The notes below the pieces were generated by a model, which was given only the letters and a program-made list of their open reading frames with translations, had not been told where the DNA came from and ran no database searches. Source: JAFGOM01 sp964428385 (GTDB lineage Archaea > Halobacteriota > Methanomicrobia > Methanomicrobiales > Methanospirillaceae). From it: DNA of 12,015 nucleotides. This document shows, one piece after another, positions 1-6,645 of this stretch (within the stretch, counting starts at the first letter, position 1; each line of letters starts with the position of its first letter). A program made the position numbers and the translations under genes. The stretch spans positions 1 through 12,015 of the forward strand of contig CAYRYR010000080.1 of assembly GCA_964428385.1 (NCBI GenBank). The letters run 5' to 3'.

Positions 1-1
1 T

Positions 2-136
2 GGGATTCATGACAGTTATACTACCATTCAACCACTATCTGTAGGATATCGCTTATGGTACGGAATGATGATACGAGCAGGCCTCTCTGGTAATGATATA
101 TCCCAGATTATATGGGTGAATATGGATCCTGATTAA
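2..136 (+). CDS. C-terminal end of an unidentified protein (truncated by window edge)
   Basis: An open frame enters from the left edge and runs 44 codons to a TAA stop at 134-136. The visible tail includes GYRLWYGMMIRAGL and ends VNMDPD. It is soluble-looking, with no transmembrane stretch, and I see no motif that identifies a family. Codon composition is ordinary, and the frame stops 8 nt before the stop codon of the convergent cupin gene. That tight tail-to-tail packing is typical of two real genes. The start and most of the protein lie outside the window, so no function is assigned. It could also be a fragment of a broken gene. Confidence 0.45.
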   Translation, partial: GIHDSYTTIQPLSVGYRLWYGMMIRAGLSGNDISQIIWVNMDPD

Positions 137-144
137 TAAAGAAA

Positions 145-483
145 TTAAAGCAATTTTGTCTCTTCAGTTGGTTTTGGCACTTTGACTACGAGAACTTCAA
201 ATGGCGTATCACTCTCATTTGACCACCGGTGAGGGATTTTTGCAGGACTTTCTACCAGCATGTCCGCTGATACCGTTGCTTTTTCCTCGCCAATCTCGAC
301 AATACCGGTTCCTTTGAGGACATAAAAAAAGACATCAACAGGTGTAATATGTTTTTTTAATGACTCACCAGGCTGTAATGTTATCATAACTGCCATGGCA
401 TGAGGAGAGTCGTAGATTTTCCTGGCATCGACATGGTGGGGATTTGGCTGACTGACAACATCAGCAACGGAAGTTATCTTCAT
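145..483 (-). CDS. Small single-domain cupin protein
   Basis: A protein of 112 residues that forms one cupin_2 beta-barrel. Cupin motif 1 is visible as LQPGESLKKHITPVD...FYVLKG (about residues 36-58) and motif 2 as PAKIPHRWSN (80-89). H45, H85 and N89 match conserved positions. The second His of the usual HxH pair is Thr (H45-I-T47) and the motif 1 Glu is not obvious (D50 is nearby), so the metal site is either altered or absent. Such small cupins bind metals or small ligands; the substrate cannot be told from sequence. I chose ATG 483 because AAGGAT lies 4 nt upstream. An in-frame ATG at 507 would add 8 residues and could be used as a leaderless start, since a TATA-like element is centred about 25 nt before it. 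The gene is monocistronic and convergent with the gene ending at 136. Confidence 0.85.
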   Translation of the reverse strand: MKITSVADVVSQPNPHHVDARKIYDSPHAMAVMITLQPGESLKKHITPVDVFFYVLKGTGIVEIGEEKATVSADMLVESPAKIPHRWSNESDTPFEVLVVKVPKPTEETKLL

Positions 484-507
484 CTGTATCCTTGATATAC
501 TATCCAT

Positions 508-904
508 TAGCAGGTAATATAATTATGGTTAATAAAAAGGGATCCTTATATTTGCAGTTATTTCTTCAGGTTTAGTTAGCAGCACAGCCATTTATAATCG
601 TATATCGGTCATGTGTGTTTCGGTTTTAGGACTTATGAACATCATACGGATTTATATAGTTAATCGCAAACTTTCTGGAAAGATTGCTTTAATCTATGTA
701 GTGCGATCAGCGTGCACGTATTGGAATAACCGCCGTTTGACTTCGATTATAAGAAGACGTTATGCCAGGCACTATAATCGGCCAAACAACAGGTAACTGG
801 ATTTATTCAGGATACTGGCACAGGCCTTTACAAACAAAAGAAAACAGACAAACAGATACTCTCATATGGTTTAACTCTGCAATCTTACCTTAAGATTAAC
901 ACGT
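508..904. other. Intergenic region between divergent cupin and ABC exporter genes
   Basis: About 400 bases with no recognisable gene. A + strand frame (611-796) is rich in Arg, Asn and Ile and looks like noncoding translation. A second short + strand frame, 762-893 (43 codons, starting MPGTIIGQTTGNW), ends 11 nt before the ABC ATPase start. It has only a weak AAGAAG upstream and no family resemblance. A good TATA-like sequence, ATTTATATAG (650-659), has no start codon at the expected distance. It could drive a long leader for the ABC operon or a small RNA. On the minus strand the same bases read CTATATAAAT, so the orientation is ambiguous. Confidence 0.5.
527..538 (-). promoter_or_regulatory. 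Candidate TATA box of the cupin gene
   Basis: On the minus strand this reads TTTTTATTAACC, an AT-rich TATA-like element. It lies about 25 nt before ATG 507 and about 49 nt before ATG 483. With the archaeal spacing (TATA centre about 26 nt before the transcription start), transcription would begin near 507. That gives a roughly 24-nt leader carrying AAGGAT for the preferred start. Position and composition are the only evidence. Confidence 0.35.
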
Positions 905-1822
905 ATGGATGCAATTACTGCAAAAAATCTTTGCAAATCATTTGGATCGGTTACTGCCGTCGACAATATCAGCATTACTATTCCACAAGGCAGTATCTTT
1001 GGGTTTCTCGGCCCGAATGGTGCGGGAAAGACCACCACCATCCGTATGCTGATCGGTGTTCTGATACCAGATGCCGGGTCAGTGCATATTCTCGGAATGG
1101 ATGTTAACAAAAACCCACTTGCTGCAAAGTTAAAGATGGGAATCATCCCCGAAAACGGTACCGTCTATGGTGATCTAACAGCACAACAGAACATTCACCT
1201 AACCGCAAAGTTTTACGGTATGGACCGAATAAGTCGCGAAAGAGAGACAGAAGAGATCCTCGCCCGACTCGGACTCACTCAACGTCGAAACGATCTTGTA
1301 CGCACATTCTCAAAGGGGATGCGTCAGCGGATTAGCATCGCATGTGCAATTGTCCATTCACCACCGATTCTTATTCTTGATGAACCAACTACGGGGCTGG
1401 ACGTGCACAGCCGACGGCTTATGATAGAGACCATCAGGTACATGAACAGGAAGGGGAGTACTATCCTCCTTACCACACATAACATTGAAGAGGCAAATGA
1501 GCTCTGTGATACAATTTGCATCATCAATAAAGGAAGGATCGTAGCGACAGGTAGCCCGGAAAAACTGAAGAAGACCTTTGATACCTCACAATATGTCGAG
1601 ATAGCATTTGAAAAACCCGTGGAACCCGAACTCTTCTCTACCTTTGGAATCACCCGTGTGGAGTCATGGGGAGATAAGTGGCGAATCTTTACTGACGACC
1701 TGGATCGTACAGTAAAGTATCTTGCATCTGTAGCGGAACAGGAGAACCTGACTATTGTGTCTATCGCAACATCAGGCCCAACCCTTGAAGAGGCTTTTGT
1801 TACACTAACGGCGGGGATGTGA
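905..1822 (+). CDS. ABC-2 type exporter, ATP-binding subunit
   Basis: A 305-residue cytoplasmic ATPase that would power the membrane partner encoded immediately downstream. The order of motifs is complete: Walker A GPNGAGKTT (36-44), Q-loop region GIIPENG (79-85), signature FSKGM (135-139), Walker B ILILDEP (155-161) with TTGLD after it, and the H-loop His at 192 (LLTTHN). A C-terminal extension of about 80 residues (from about 225) is typical of the DrrA/NodI/CcmA-like exporter ATPases. The residue at the usual Q-loop Gln position appears to be Glu83, which is uncommon. The stop is 1 nt before the permease start, so the two are surely co-transcribed and probably translationally coupled. No clear ribosome binding site precedes ATG 905, and translation may be leaderless or weakly initiated. 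The substrate (drug, lipid, peptide or polysaccharide) cannot be deduced. Confidence 0.95.
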   Translation: MDAITAKNLCKSFGSVTAVDNISITIPQGSIFGFLGPNGAGKTTTIRMLIGVLIPDAGSVHILGMDVNKNPLAAKLKMGIIPENGTVYGDLTAQQNIHLTAKFYGMDRISRERETEEILARLGLTQRRNDLVRTFSKGMRQRISIACAIVHSPPILILDEPTTGLDVHSRRLMIETIRYMNRKGSTILLTTHNIEEANELCDTICIINKGRIVATGSPEKLKKTFDTSQYVEIAFEKPVEPELFSTFGITRVESWGDKWRIFTDDLDRTVKYLASVAEQENLTIVSIATSGPTLEEAFVTLTAGM

Positions 1823-1823
1823 C

Positions 1824-2570
1824 GTGGACATAAACGTCTTTATCCGGAGTATCGCAGTCATTACTGAGAAGAACATGCGGATCTATTACTTCAAAGGACC
1901 GGTAGTTATCTTCGGTCTGCTCTTTCCCCTCATCATGTTTCTCACGTTTTTCATTGGACGGAATCTTGACATCATACTCTTTTTTCCGGGTTTCCTCGGT
2001 ATGATGCTTTTTTTTACCGCTTCCTCAGTCGGTCCGCTGATAACTCCATGGGAAAAGAGGGAGAAGACCTATGAACGACTCGTCTCTCTCCCCGTGATCC
2101 TCGAGAGCATCATTATCGGGGACCTGCTGGCTGGAGCTATCTTTGGCATTGGTATCACGACACTGGTCTTTTTGGTCTGTGCAGAATTCCTCCATCTCCC
2201 TATTATGAACGCAGGGCTCCTTGCCCTCTCATTCGTTCTCGGATCGTTTGCGTTTGCGGCACTCGGCACACTGCTTGCCTCGCCTGCAACAAATAATCCG
2301 TCAAATATCATGATGCTCTCAAGCCTTGTCCGGCTCCCGATAATCTTTGTATCCGGCATCTTCATCCCACTTGGTCAGCTGAGCGGCTGGGTATGGATAC
2401 TCACCTCACTCTCACCACTTACATACCTTGTTGACCTGTTCCATGCAGCTTTGAATGGAGACGCAGTCTACCCTCCATGGGTTGACGCACTGGTACTCAT
2501 AATAGTTATCCTAATATTCATCTTATGTGCAAAAGGTATCCAGAAACGGAACCTGATGAAGGGGATTTAG
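1824..2570 (+). CDS. ABC-2 type exporter, permease subunit
   Basis: A 248-residue integral membrane protein of the ABC-2 family (DrrB/NodJ-like). About six hydrophobic segments are visible: near residues 27-45, 50-72, 95-120, 130-150, 160-185 and 218-236. The last one is followed by a basic cytoplasmic tail (KGIQKRNLMKGI). The stretch from LVRLPIIFVSGIFIPL to LSPLTYLVDLF (about 167-205) is the characteristic ABC-2 block between the fifth segment and the C-terminus. The start is GTG at 1824, 1 nt after the ATPase stop. A G-rich stretch (GGGGAT) inside the end of the ATPase gene can serve as its ribosome binding site. Two ATPases and two permeases would assemble into the usual exporter. No accessory periplasmic protein or regulator is encoded next to it. 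Confidence 0.93.
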   Translation: MDINVFIRSIAVITEKNMRIYYFKGPVVIFGLLFPLIMFLTFFIGRNLDIILFFPGFLGMMLFFTASSVGPLITPWEKREKTYERLVSLPVILESIIIGDLLAGAIFGIGITTLVFLVCAEFLHLPIMNAGLLALSFVLGSFAFAALGTLLASPATNNPSNIMMLSSLVRLPIIFVSGIFIPLGQLSGWVWILTSLSPLTYLVDLFHAALNGDAVYPPWVDALVLIIVILIFILCAKGIQKRNLMKGI

Positions 2571-2903
2571 TCAATTGAAAAAATTGTAACTTCTCTCTGG
2601 TTTATCGTTCCATAAGAGTGGCATATGAAATATATCAATGTCGATAGGATTCATCTAAAATGCTACTGGTGAAATCCTATGAAATCGTTAAACCCCCCCA
2701 TATCCTCTTATTGAACGGTTACAGAATAGGAAAATTACCCATGTTGAACCATTGATCTTTTGTTTGGTGCAGGTAACCATGCAATATAGTTCACAGATTT
2801 TTAGTTTCATGTAACCAGTGTAGACAATTCTCCTACCGCAATAATAATCTCACATTCGTCAGATCTCATACCTATTTATCATATCAGAGAAGGTAAAGCA
2901 GGG
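2571..2903. other. Intergenic region between convergent ABC operon and uvsE
   Basis: About 330 bases without a gene. Just after the permease stop is a small CAATT/AATTG inverted repeat (2572-2586) with a 5-nt A-rich loop. It is not followed by a T-run, so it is a weak terminator candidate. Further on, ATAGGATT (2644-2651) pairs perfectly with AATCCTAT (2673-2680) across a 21-nt spacer. It lies at the 3' side of both convergent units. A C7 run occurs at 2693-2699. I see no tRNA, no remnant frame and no direct repeat array. Confidence 0.4.
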
Positions 2904-3803
2904 TCACCGGATCCGGACGAGACGGTCATCATTTTCCAACGCTGCGATGGCTATAAGAGCACTTTTTTCTTTGTTCTTTATCTCAAGCATGATATCAACG
3001 TCGAAGGGAAGGATATCTTCCGTAAATGCCAGAAAATCGGGAAGATCAATAGCCACGGCATGCTTTCCTGCACGACTTTCCGGCTCCTGACTGCTGTAAT
3101 CAACCATCGGAATGCCATCATGGGATTCCCAGGTCGCAGCAATGTCTGGAAATACTTCAGATACAATTTCACCTTCAGAGTTAACCTGGTGATGCAGGCT
3201 GTCAAAAATGATGGGGATAGCAGTTCTTTCATGTATGAATAGGCAGTCTTTTACGGTATATCTCCTGTCATCGTTCTCGATTACCAGGCGTCGGATGATA
3301 GATTCATCAAGAGTTGCATATTGGTCAATGAATCGTTCGATACTTGCCTTTTTATCACCATATACTCCTCCAACGTGGAGTTGGACCTTTGCATTCAGAT
3401 CCAGCCCCAGGAGATCAAGAACTTCAGCATGGTACGCGAGTTCGGAAACGCTCCGGTCAATGATATCAGGATCCTTTGCATTCAGGAGAATGAACTGATC
3501 CGGATGCATCGAGATCCGCATTTGATTATCCCGGATGAATGAGCCAAGAGCGGAAAACCGCTCTTTAAAGGCATCCTGCCAGTCAACGCTGCAAATAGGA
3601 TGGGAAGCAAAGGGAACAAGGTCAGAGGAAATCCGAAAGAAAAAGATTCCGTGATTGCGATTGTAGCGGAGAATTTCTAAAAGACACCGAAGATTCTCTT
3701 CCAGTGTCAAAATTAGTCGCTCATCACTGTAGGAAGCGAGGCGAAAGGTTCGGCTGCTCCGGCAGAGAAGTGACTGGTTAATACAGGGATATCCAATCTT
3801 CAT
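2904..3803 (-). CDS. uvsE: UV damage endonuclease UvsE (UVDE)
   Basis: A 299-residue TIM-barrel endonuclease. The family nicks DNA 5' to UV photoproducts and some abasic lesions using a multi-metal centre, giving a one-enzyme start to excision repair. Family signatures appear in order: KIGYPCIN at the N-terminus, NLRCLLEILRYN (37-48), FRISSDLVPFASHP (56-69), RISMHPDQF (96-104), LHVGGVYGDK (142-151), IENDDRRY (175-182) and IFDSLHHQ (199-206). Likely metal ligands seen are H68, H100, H143, E176, D201, H204 and E274. The segment that in the Thermus enzyme carries a carboxylated Lys and a His two residues later reads PMVDYSS here (M233, D235), so part of the canonical site is replaced. Length is normal for the family. 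The gene follows the acetyltransferase by about 105 nt on the same strand but has its own TATA-like elements. Confidence 0.93.
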   Translation of the reverse strand: MKIGYPCINQSLLCRSSRTFRLASYSDERLILTLEENLRCLLEILRYNRNHGIFFFRISSDLVPFASHPICSVDWQDAFKERFSALGSFIRDNQMRISMHPDQFILLNAKDPDIIDRSVSELAYHAEVLDLLGLDLNAKVQLHVGGVYGDKKASIERFIDQYATLDESIIRRLVIENDDRRYTVKDCLFIHERTAIPIIFDSLHHQVNSEGEIVSEVFPDIAATWESHDGIPMVDYSSQEPESRAGKHAVAIDLPDFLAFTEDILPFDVDIMLEIKNKEKSALIAIAALENDDRLVRIR

Positions 3804-3834
3804 AGTTTGTCACTCATTACATCTGCATAATTCA

Positions 3835-3858
3835 CCTATATGTTACGATGGTAACCAT
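3835..3858 (-). promoter_or_regulatory. Candidate uvsE promoter with overlapping palindrome
   Basis: On the minus strand GTAACATATAGG (3846-3835) contains a TATA-like core about 25 nt before a transcription start predicted near 3812, which would leave a short leader before ATG 3803. Directly upstream and overlapping are two inverted repeats: GTTAC-4-GTAAC (3842-3855) and ATGGT-A-ACCAT (3848-3858). Their placement at the promoter suggests an operator. A second TATA-like element, TTTTTATAACC (around 3877-3887), could give a longer leader. No regulator is encoded nearby. Confidence 0.35.
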
Positions 3859-3908
3859 GATATCCAAGATGCCTTTGGTTATAAAAATTTTCACTGCCTG
3901 TCCCGGCA

Positions 3909-4370
3909 TTATAACTGGTCCCGTTCTAATCGGTACAGATACCAGCCCAGACGGGTAGCACCTATTTTCTCGTAAAACTGTATGGAGGGATCGTTCCAGG
4001 TAAGAACCATCCAGTCCATACGCCCACACCCACGAACCAGTGCCTCGTTCCGGCAGAAGTCAAAGAGGCGTTTTCCAAAACCCTGTCCCCGAAACTGTTC
4101 AAGAACAAAGATATCTTCAAGGTATAAGGATGATCGGGCAAGGAACGTGGAATACGTAAAATAGAACGTGACATATCCGACGGTCTTGTCTCCAAGCCTG
4201 CCAATATACGCCTCACATTTCGGCGGGTTTTGCAGGATATCAGTCTTCAGTCGTACCTTGGCATCCTCATCCGGAGGTGGAAGCTGCTCGTATTCGGCAA
4301 GCTGGTCGAGCAGATACAAAAACTCAGCAAAGGTTTCCTCCCTCACCAGTTCAATAGTAAACTCAGTCAT
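3909..4370 (-). CDS. GNAT acetyltransferase, spermidine/spermine N-acetyltransferase (SSAT)-like
   Basis: A 153-residue single-domain GNAT fold enzyme that would transfer acetyl from acetyl-CoA to an amine. The acetyl-CoA loop R-G-Q-G-F-G is at residues 94-99 (from VLEQFRGQGFGKRLF). The block FTYSTF, then LYLEDIFV, then a Trp-containing strand VLTWNDPSIQFYEKIGA (about 122-138) is the arrangement of the SSAT/thialysine acetyltransferase subgroup. The Tyr of FYEKIGA (about 133) is the probable general acid. The likely substrate class is therefore polyamines, diamines or lysine analogues, but the specific amine is inference. I chose ATG 4370; a TTG two codons upstream (4376) is also possible. 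No strong ribosome binding site is visible. It is the upstream member of a same-strand pair with uvsE, without an obvious functional link. Confidence 0.88.
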   Translation of the reverse strand: MTEFTIELVREETFAEFLYLLDQLAEYEQLPPPDEDAKVRLKTDILQNPPKCEAYIGRLGDKTVGYVTFYFTYSTFLARSSLYLEDIFVLEQFRGQGFGKRLFDFCRNEALVRGCGRMDWMVLTWNDPSIQFYEKIGATRLGWYLYRLERDQL

Positions 4371-4761
4371 GAACAAATCTACAGGAAAGGTAGAATTTTT
4401 TGAGAGATATGCTCATCGTTCGGCTCTGTCAATTTTTCCAGTTAAAACGACATTGGTTTTATGATTGAAATGATGTAACCCCGGAGGGGAGTGACGTTCA
4501 CAGAGTACTGACACCTGGCTCCCCCCTCTGCCTCTTCTGCGGTTGGAATTCTAAAGTAATAGAGATTATTTTCAATATGAAGTCAGAATGTCATGAAATT
4601 TCATCCTGCCTGAACGTGATGATATGGTATCACTTGTTTTTCAGACAGAGCCATCGTTCTTATTTCCGGTCCATGATAGTTAAAGAATATAAGGAAGATG
4701 AAAAAAAAGAATCACCTATAATTGAAGGAATTGAGGCGCCCATCCAGATACTGCCTAATCT
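4371..4761. other. Intergenic region between acetyltransferase and methyltransferase genes
   Basis: About 390 bases without a confident gene. A C/G-rich patch (4479-4528) holds CCCC-GGA-GGGG and a later CTCCCC that can pair with the same G-run, so two alternative hairpins are possible. A + strand frame at 4577-4780 runs 19 nt into the 3' end of the methyltransferase. Another + frame around 4600-4683 reads protein-like (FILPERDDMVSLVF) before a stop. These may be traces of a decayed small gene, but I recognise no family. Confidence 0.35.
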
Positions 4762-5829
4762 CTATGATTCCCGGCCATAATGCAGTGTGAACAGGGTAAG
4801 ATACTCATCTGCATAACATGTCGAATCAGACCGTAATGTAAATTCCGGGCTGAGTGTAGTTTTAAAGAGATCATTCCACTGCGTACGGAGCATATGGTAG
4901 TCAGACCGTTCACCACGGGGCTGTGTGAGAATCGATACAAGTTCTGTCATCAGGAACGAATCCACACAATCGGTTACGACGTCAACTGGAGCATCATGAG
5001 CAAAAACAAAATCAATGATACGTCCATAGGACTGGTATACTGATAACGCAAGTTCAGGAGAGTAGAGCTCGGGAGTGTCGTTGTTGGCATCCATCTCAAA
5101 GAGCAAAAAATGATCAATCCACGGTTTGATCCTGGCAATATGGACACGTTTGTCTTCAACCGGCATATGATGGTACGCAAGGGAACTCATCGCAATATCA
5201 TAACGATGGTGTATCGATACTGAGCAGTCCTGTATACGTGCATTTACTGTTGTGATAGTGATAGTAGGGAACGCAGATGCTACATTCTTTTTTGCAAGGT
5301 TTATCATTGCAATAGATGGATCAATCAGGAGAATCTCAGAAAAACCCGGCACTTTTCCGGATTCTATAAGATGAGATAACAACATTACTGTAAGAGCACC
5401 GTCCCCGCACCCGATATCCATAAACCTTATCGGACGGTCAAATCCCGATAGTGAATGAGCAAACTGGCGGACCATCTGGAGTCGTGCTTTTTTCATAATA
5501 GGCACCTGAGAGAAATGGATGAATGGTCGCGGGTCCTCGAAAACAATGGTTGGCTGGATCATCTTTCCATCATGTCGTTCTAAGAATCCCATCAGGAACG
5601 CTGATGAGAACAGACCCTCCTCCTCACATAGGGTACCTGCCTGTAACCATTCCCCACACCGCTTATTCTGTCCCTGTGCTGCAAGCAAAGTCCCAATGTA
5701 ATAATAGAATGCCGAAAGAAGATTTGACCGTACCTTCTTCTCGTATTCTTCGGGTGTTGCATGATTCTGAATGATTGCATGGGCATGGGCTGCCCAGTTG
5801 GTTTTTTCGTGCTTTGAAAGAAAAAGCAT
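4762..5829 (-). CDS. Class I SAM-dependent methyltransferase with helical N-terminal region
   Basis: A 355-residue soluble protein. The Rossmann methyltransferase core begins near residue 110. Motif I is FMDIGCGDGAL (136-146), the acidic end of strand 2 is LLIDPS (167-172), and the strand 4 motif is DIAMSSLAYHHM (211-222). After the core comes a C-terminal segment with MLRTQWNDLF (about 313-322). The first 110 residues are mostly helical, rich in Ala, Glu and aromatic residues (KVRSNLLSAFYYYIG, GEWLQAGTLCEEEGLF), and contain EDPRPF before the core. They may be a TPR-like or substrate-recognition part. The methyl acceptor is unknown: nothing marks it as a DNA, rRNA, ubiquinone-type or corrinoid enzyme. 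The start at 5829 is the only Met before residue 80. AAGGAT lies 10 nt upstream, a long but usable spacing, and a TATA-like CTTATAG lies farther up. The gene stands alone. Confidence 0.85.
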   Translation of the reverse strand: MLFLSKHEKTNWAAHAHAIIQNHATPEEYEKKVRSNLLSAFYYYIGTLLAAQGQNKRCGEWLQAGTLCEEEGLFSSAFLMGFLERHDGKMIQPTIVFEDPRPFIHFSQVPIMKKARLQMVRQFAHSLSGFDRPIRFMDIGCGDGALTVMLLSHLIESGKVPGFSEILLIDPSIAMINLAKKNVASAFPTITITTVNARIQDCSVSIHHRYDIAMSSLAYHHMPVEDKRVHIARIKPWIDHFLLFEMDANNDTPELYSPELALSVYQSYGRIIDFVFAHDAPVDVVTDCVDSFLMTELVSILTQPRGERSDYHMLRTQWNDLFKTTLSPEFTLRSDSTCYADEYLTLFTLHYGRES

Positions 5830-6067
5830 GGTTTATCGTATCCTTGTTGAACAGGCGAATAAATCGCTTCGCTATAAGATGTATAGGGATTTAATCTTCA
5901 AGAGTGTTTTGTTCTTGTGAAAACCCGTATTGGTGACAAATCGGCAGGTATTCTCTCTGATGATTCCCCGGCTAACCAAAAACTGATTTGCTGCCTTTCA
6001 GAGTTCTCAATTCCTGAAGAGAGTAACATATACACATGAATATTGCACAACAAACAATGGAGTTCAT
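5830..6067. other. Intergenic region upstream of divergent methyltransferase gene and GNAT pseudogene
   Basis: It holds the methyltransferase leader (AAGGAT on the minus strand at 5840-5845), a small GCGAA/TTCGC inverted repeat (5855-5872), and a + strand TATA-like ACATATACA (6026-6034) placed about 30-40 nt before the GTG start of the GNAT pseudogene. A short + frame from GTG 5917 to TGA 6037-6039 (40 codons) looks superficially protein-like, but the opposite strand is equally open. I do not call either. Confidence 0.4.
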
Positions 6068-6555
6068 GTGATTGAATTTTTCCCAGTTACCGAGAATTAT
6101 CTTTTAGTTATCAAGGAAAATATGATTATTATATTCTGAATTCAACAGCAACGTTTCATAGTGAACAACTATCCGCTGATGAAATAAAGGAATTTCTCTC
6201 TATCAATCACCCGAAATATCAGTCATTCCTCATCAAAGAAAATCATGAGAATCTGGGCTACTGTTTTCTGACACAGTACAAAAAAAGACAGGCCTATGAC
6301 AGAACTGCAGAAATAAGCCTGTATTTAAGACCTGAATATGCAGGAAAGGTAATTGGGGTAATTGTCATGGACTATCTTGAAGGGGTTGCAAAAAAATGGG
6401 TATTCATGTCCTCATTGGTACCCTGTCCAAAGATAACCAGGCAAGCATAAAATTGTCTGGAAAAATGAAGTATGAAAAAGTTGCTCATGTAAAAAATGTT
6501 GGTGAAAAATTTGGAACCGTCCTTGGATGTTGTTATGTATCAAAAAGAAATATAA
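6068..6555 (+). pseudogene. GNAT acetyltransferase pseudogene (phosphinothricin-acetyltransferase-like), three frameshifts
   Basis: Three reading frames must be joined to recover one acetyltransferase of about 160 residues. It starts at GTG 6068 with a good Shine-Dalgarno sequence (GGAG, 5 nt away), giving VIEFFPVTENYLL. At about 6119 one base is missing, and the frame continues YDYYILNSTATFHSEQ through QAYDRTAEISLYLRPEY. At an A7 run (6390-6396) a further base is missing, and the frame continues MGIHVLIGTLSKDN through GEKFGTVL. At the GG of 6525-6526 one base is extra; restoring it gives DVVMYQKEI followed by TAA (6553-6555). Each repaired stretch matches the expected order in this GNAT subgroup. 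The acetyl-CoA loop itself reads AGKVIG instead of GKGIG, so a key Gly is also lost. The family N-acetylates phosphinothricin, methionine sulfoximine or similar amino acids. The gene is almost certainly non-functional unless the indels are sequencing errors. Confidence 0.82.
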
Positions 6556-6645
6556 TCGTTCCTTATGTCTGTTTCCTGAATCAGAAACGAAAATTGATGA
6601 AAATATTTTCGAGTACTAATAAAAAATACGTCTCAAAAGTGTTGA

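Noticed and set aside
611..796. 61-codon + strand ORF
   Set aside because: Composition is Arg/Asn/Ile-heavy with no motif, no ribosome binding site, and it begins upstream of the only good TATA element.
2772..3859. Same 10-mer GGTAACCATG on both sides of uvsE (2772-2781 and 3850-3859)
   Set aside because: Many 10-base repeats are expected by chance in 12 kb, and no longer similarity flanks these two copies.
4577..4780. 67-codon + strand ORF
   Set aside because: It overlaps the end of the well-supported methyltransferase, mixes His/Cys/Arg-rich and Lys/Glu-rich parts, and has no clear initiation site. Mentioned only as a possible trace.
5957..5990. TGATGA ... CTGA resembling a C/D box guide RNA
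   Set aside because: The spacing is about twice that normally found between C and D' boxes, and no second box pair or terminal stem is present.
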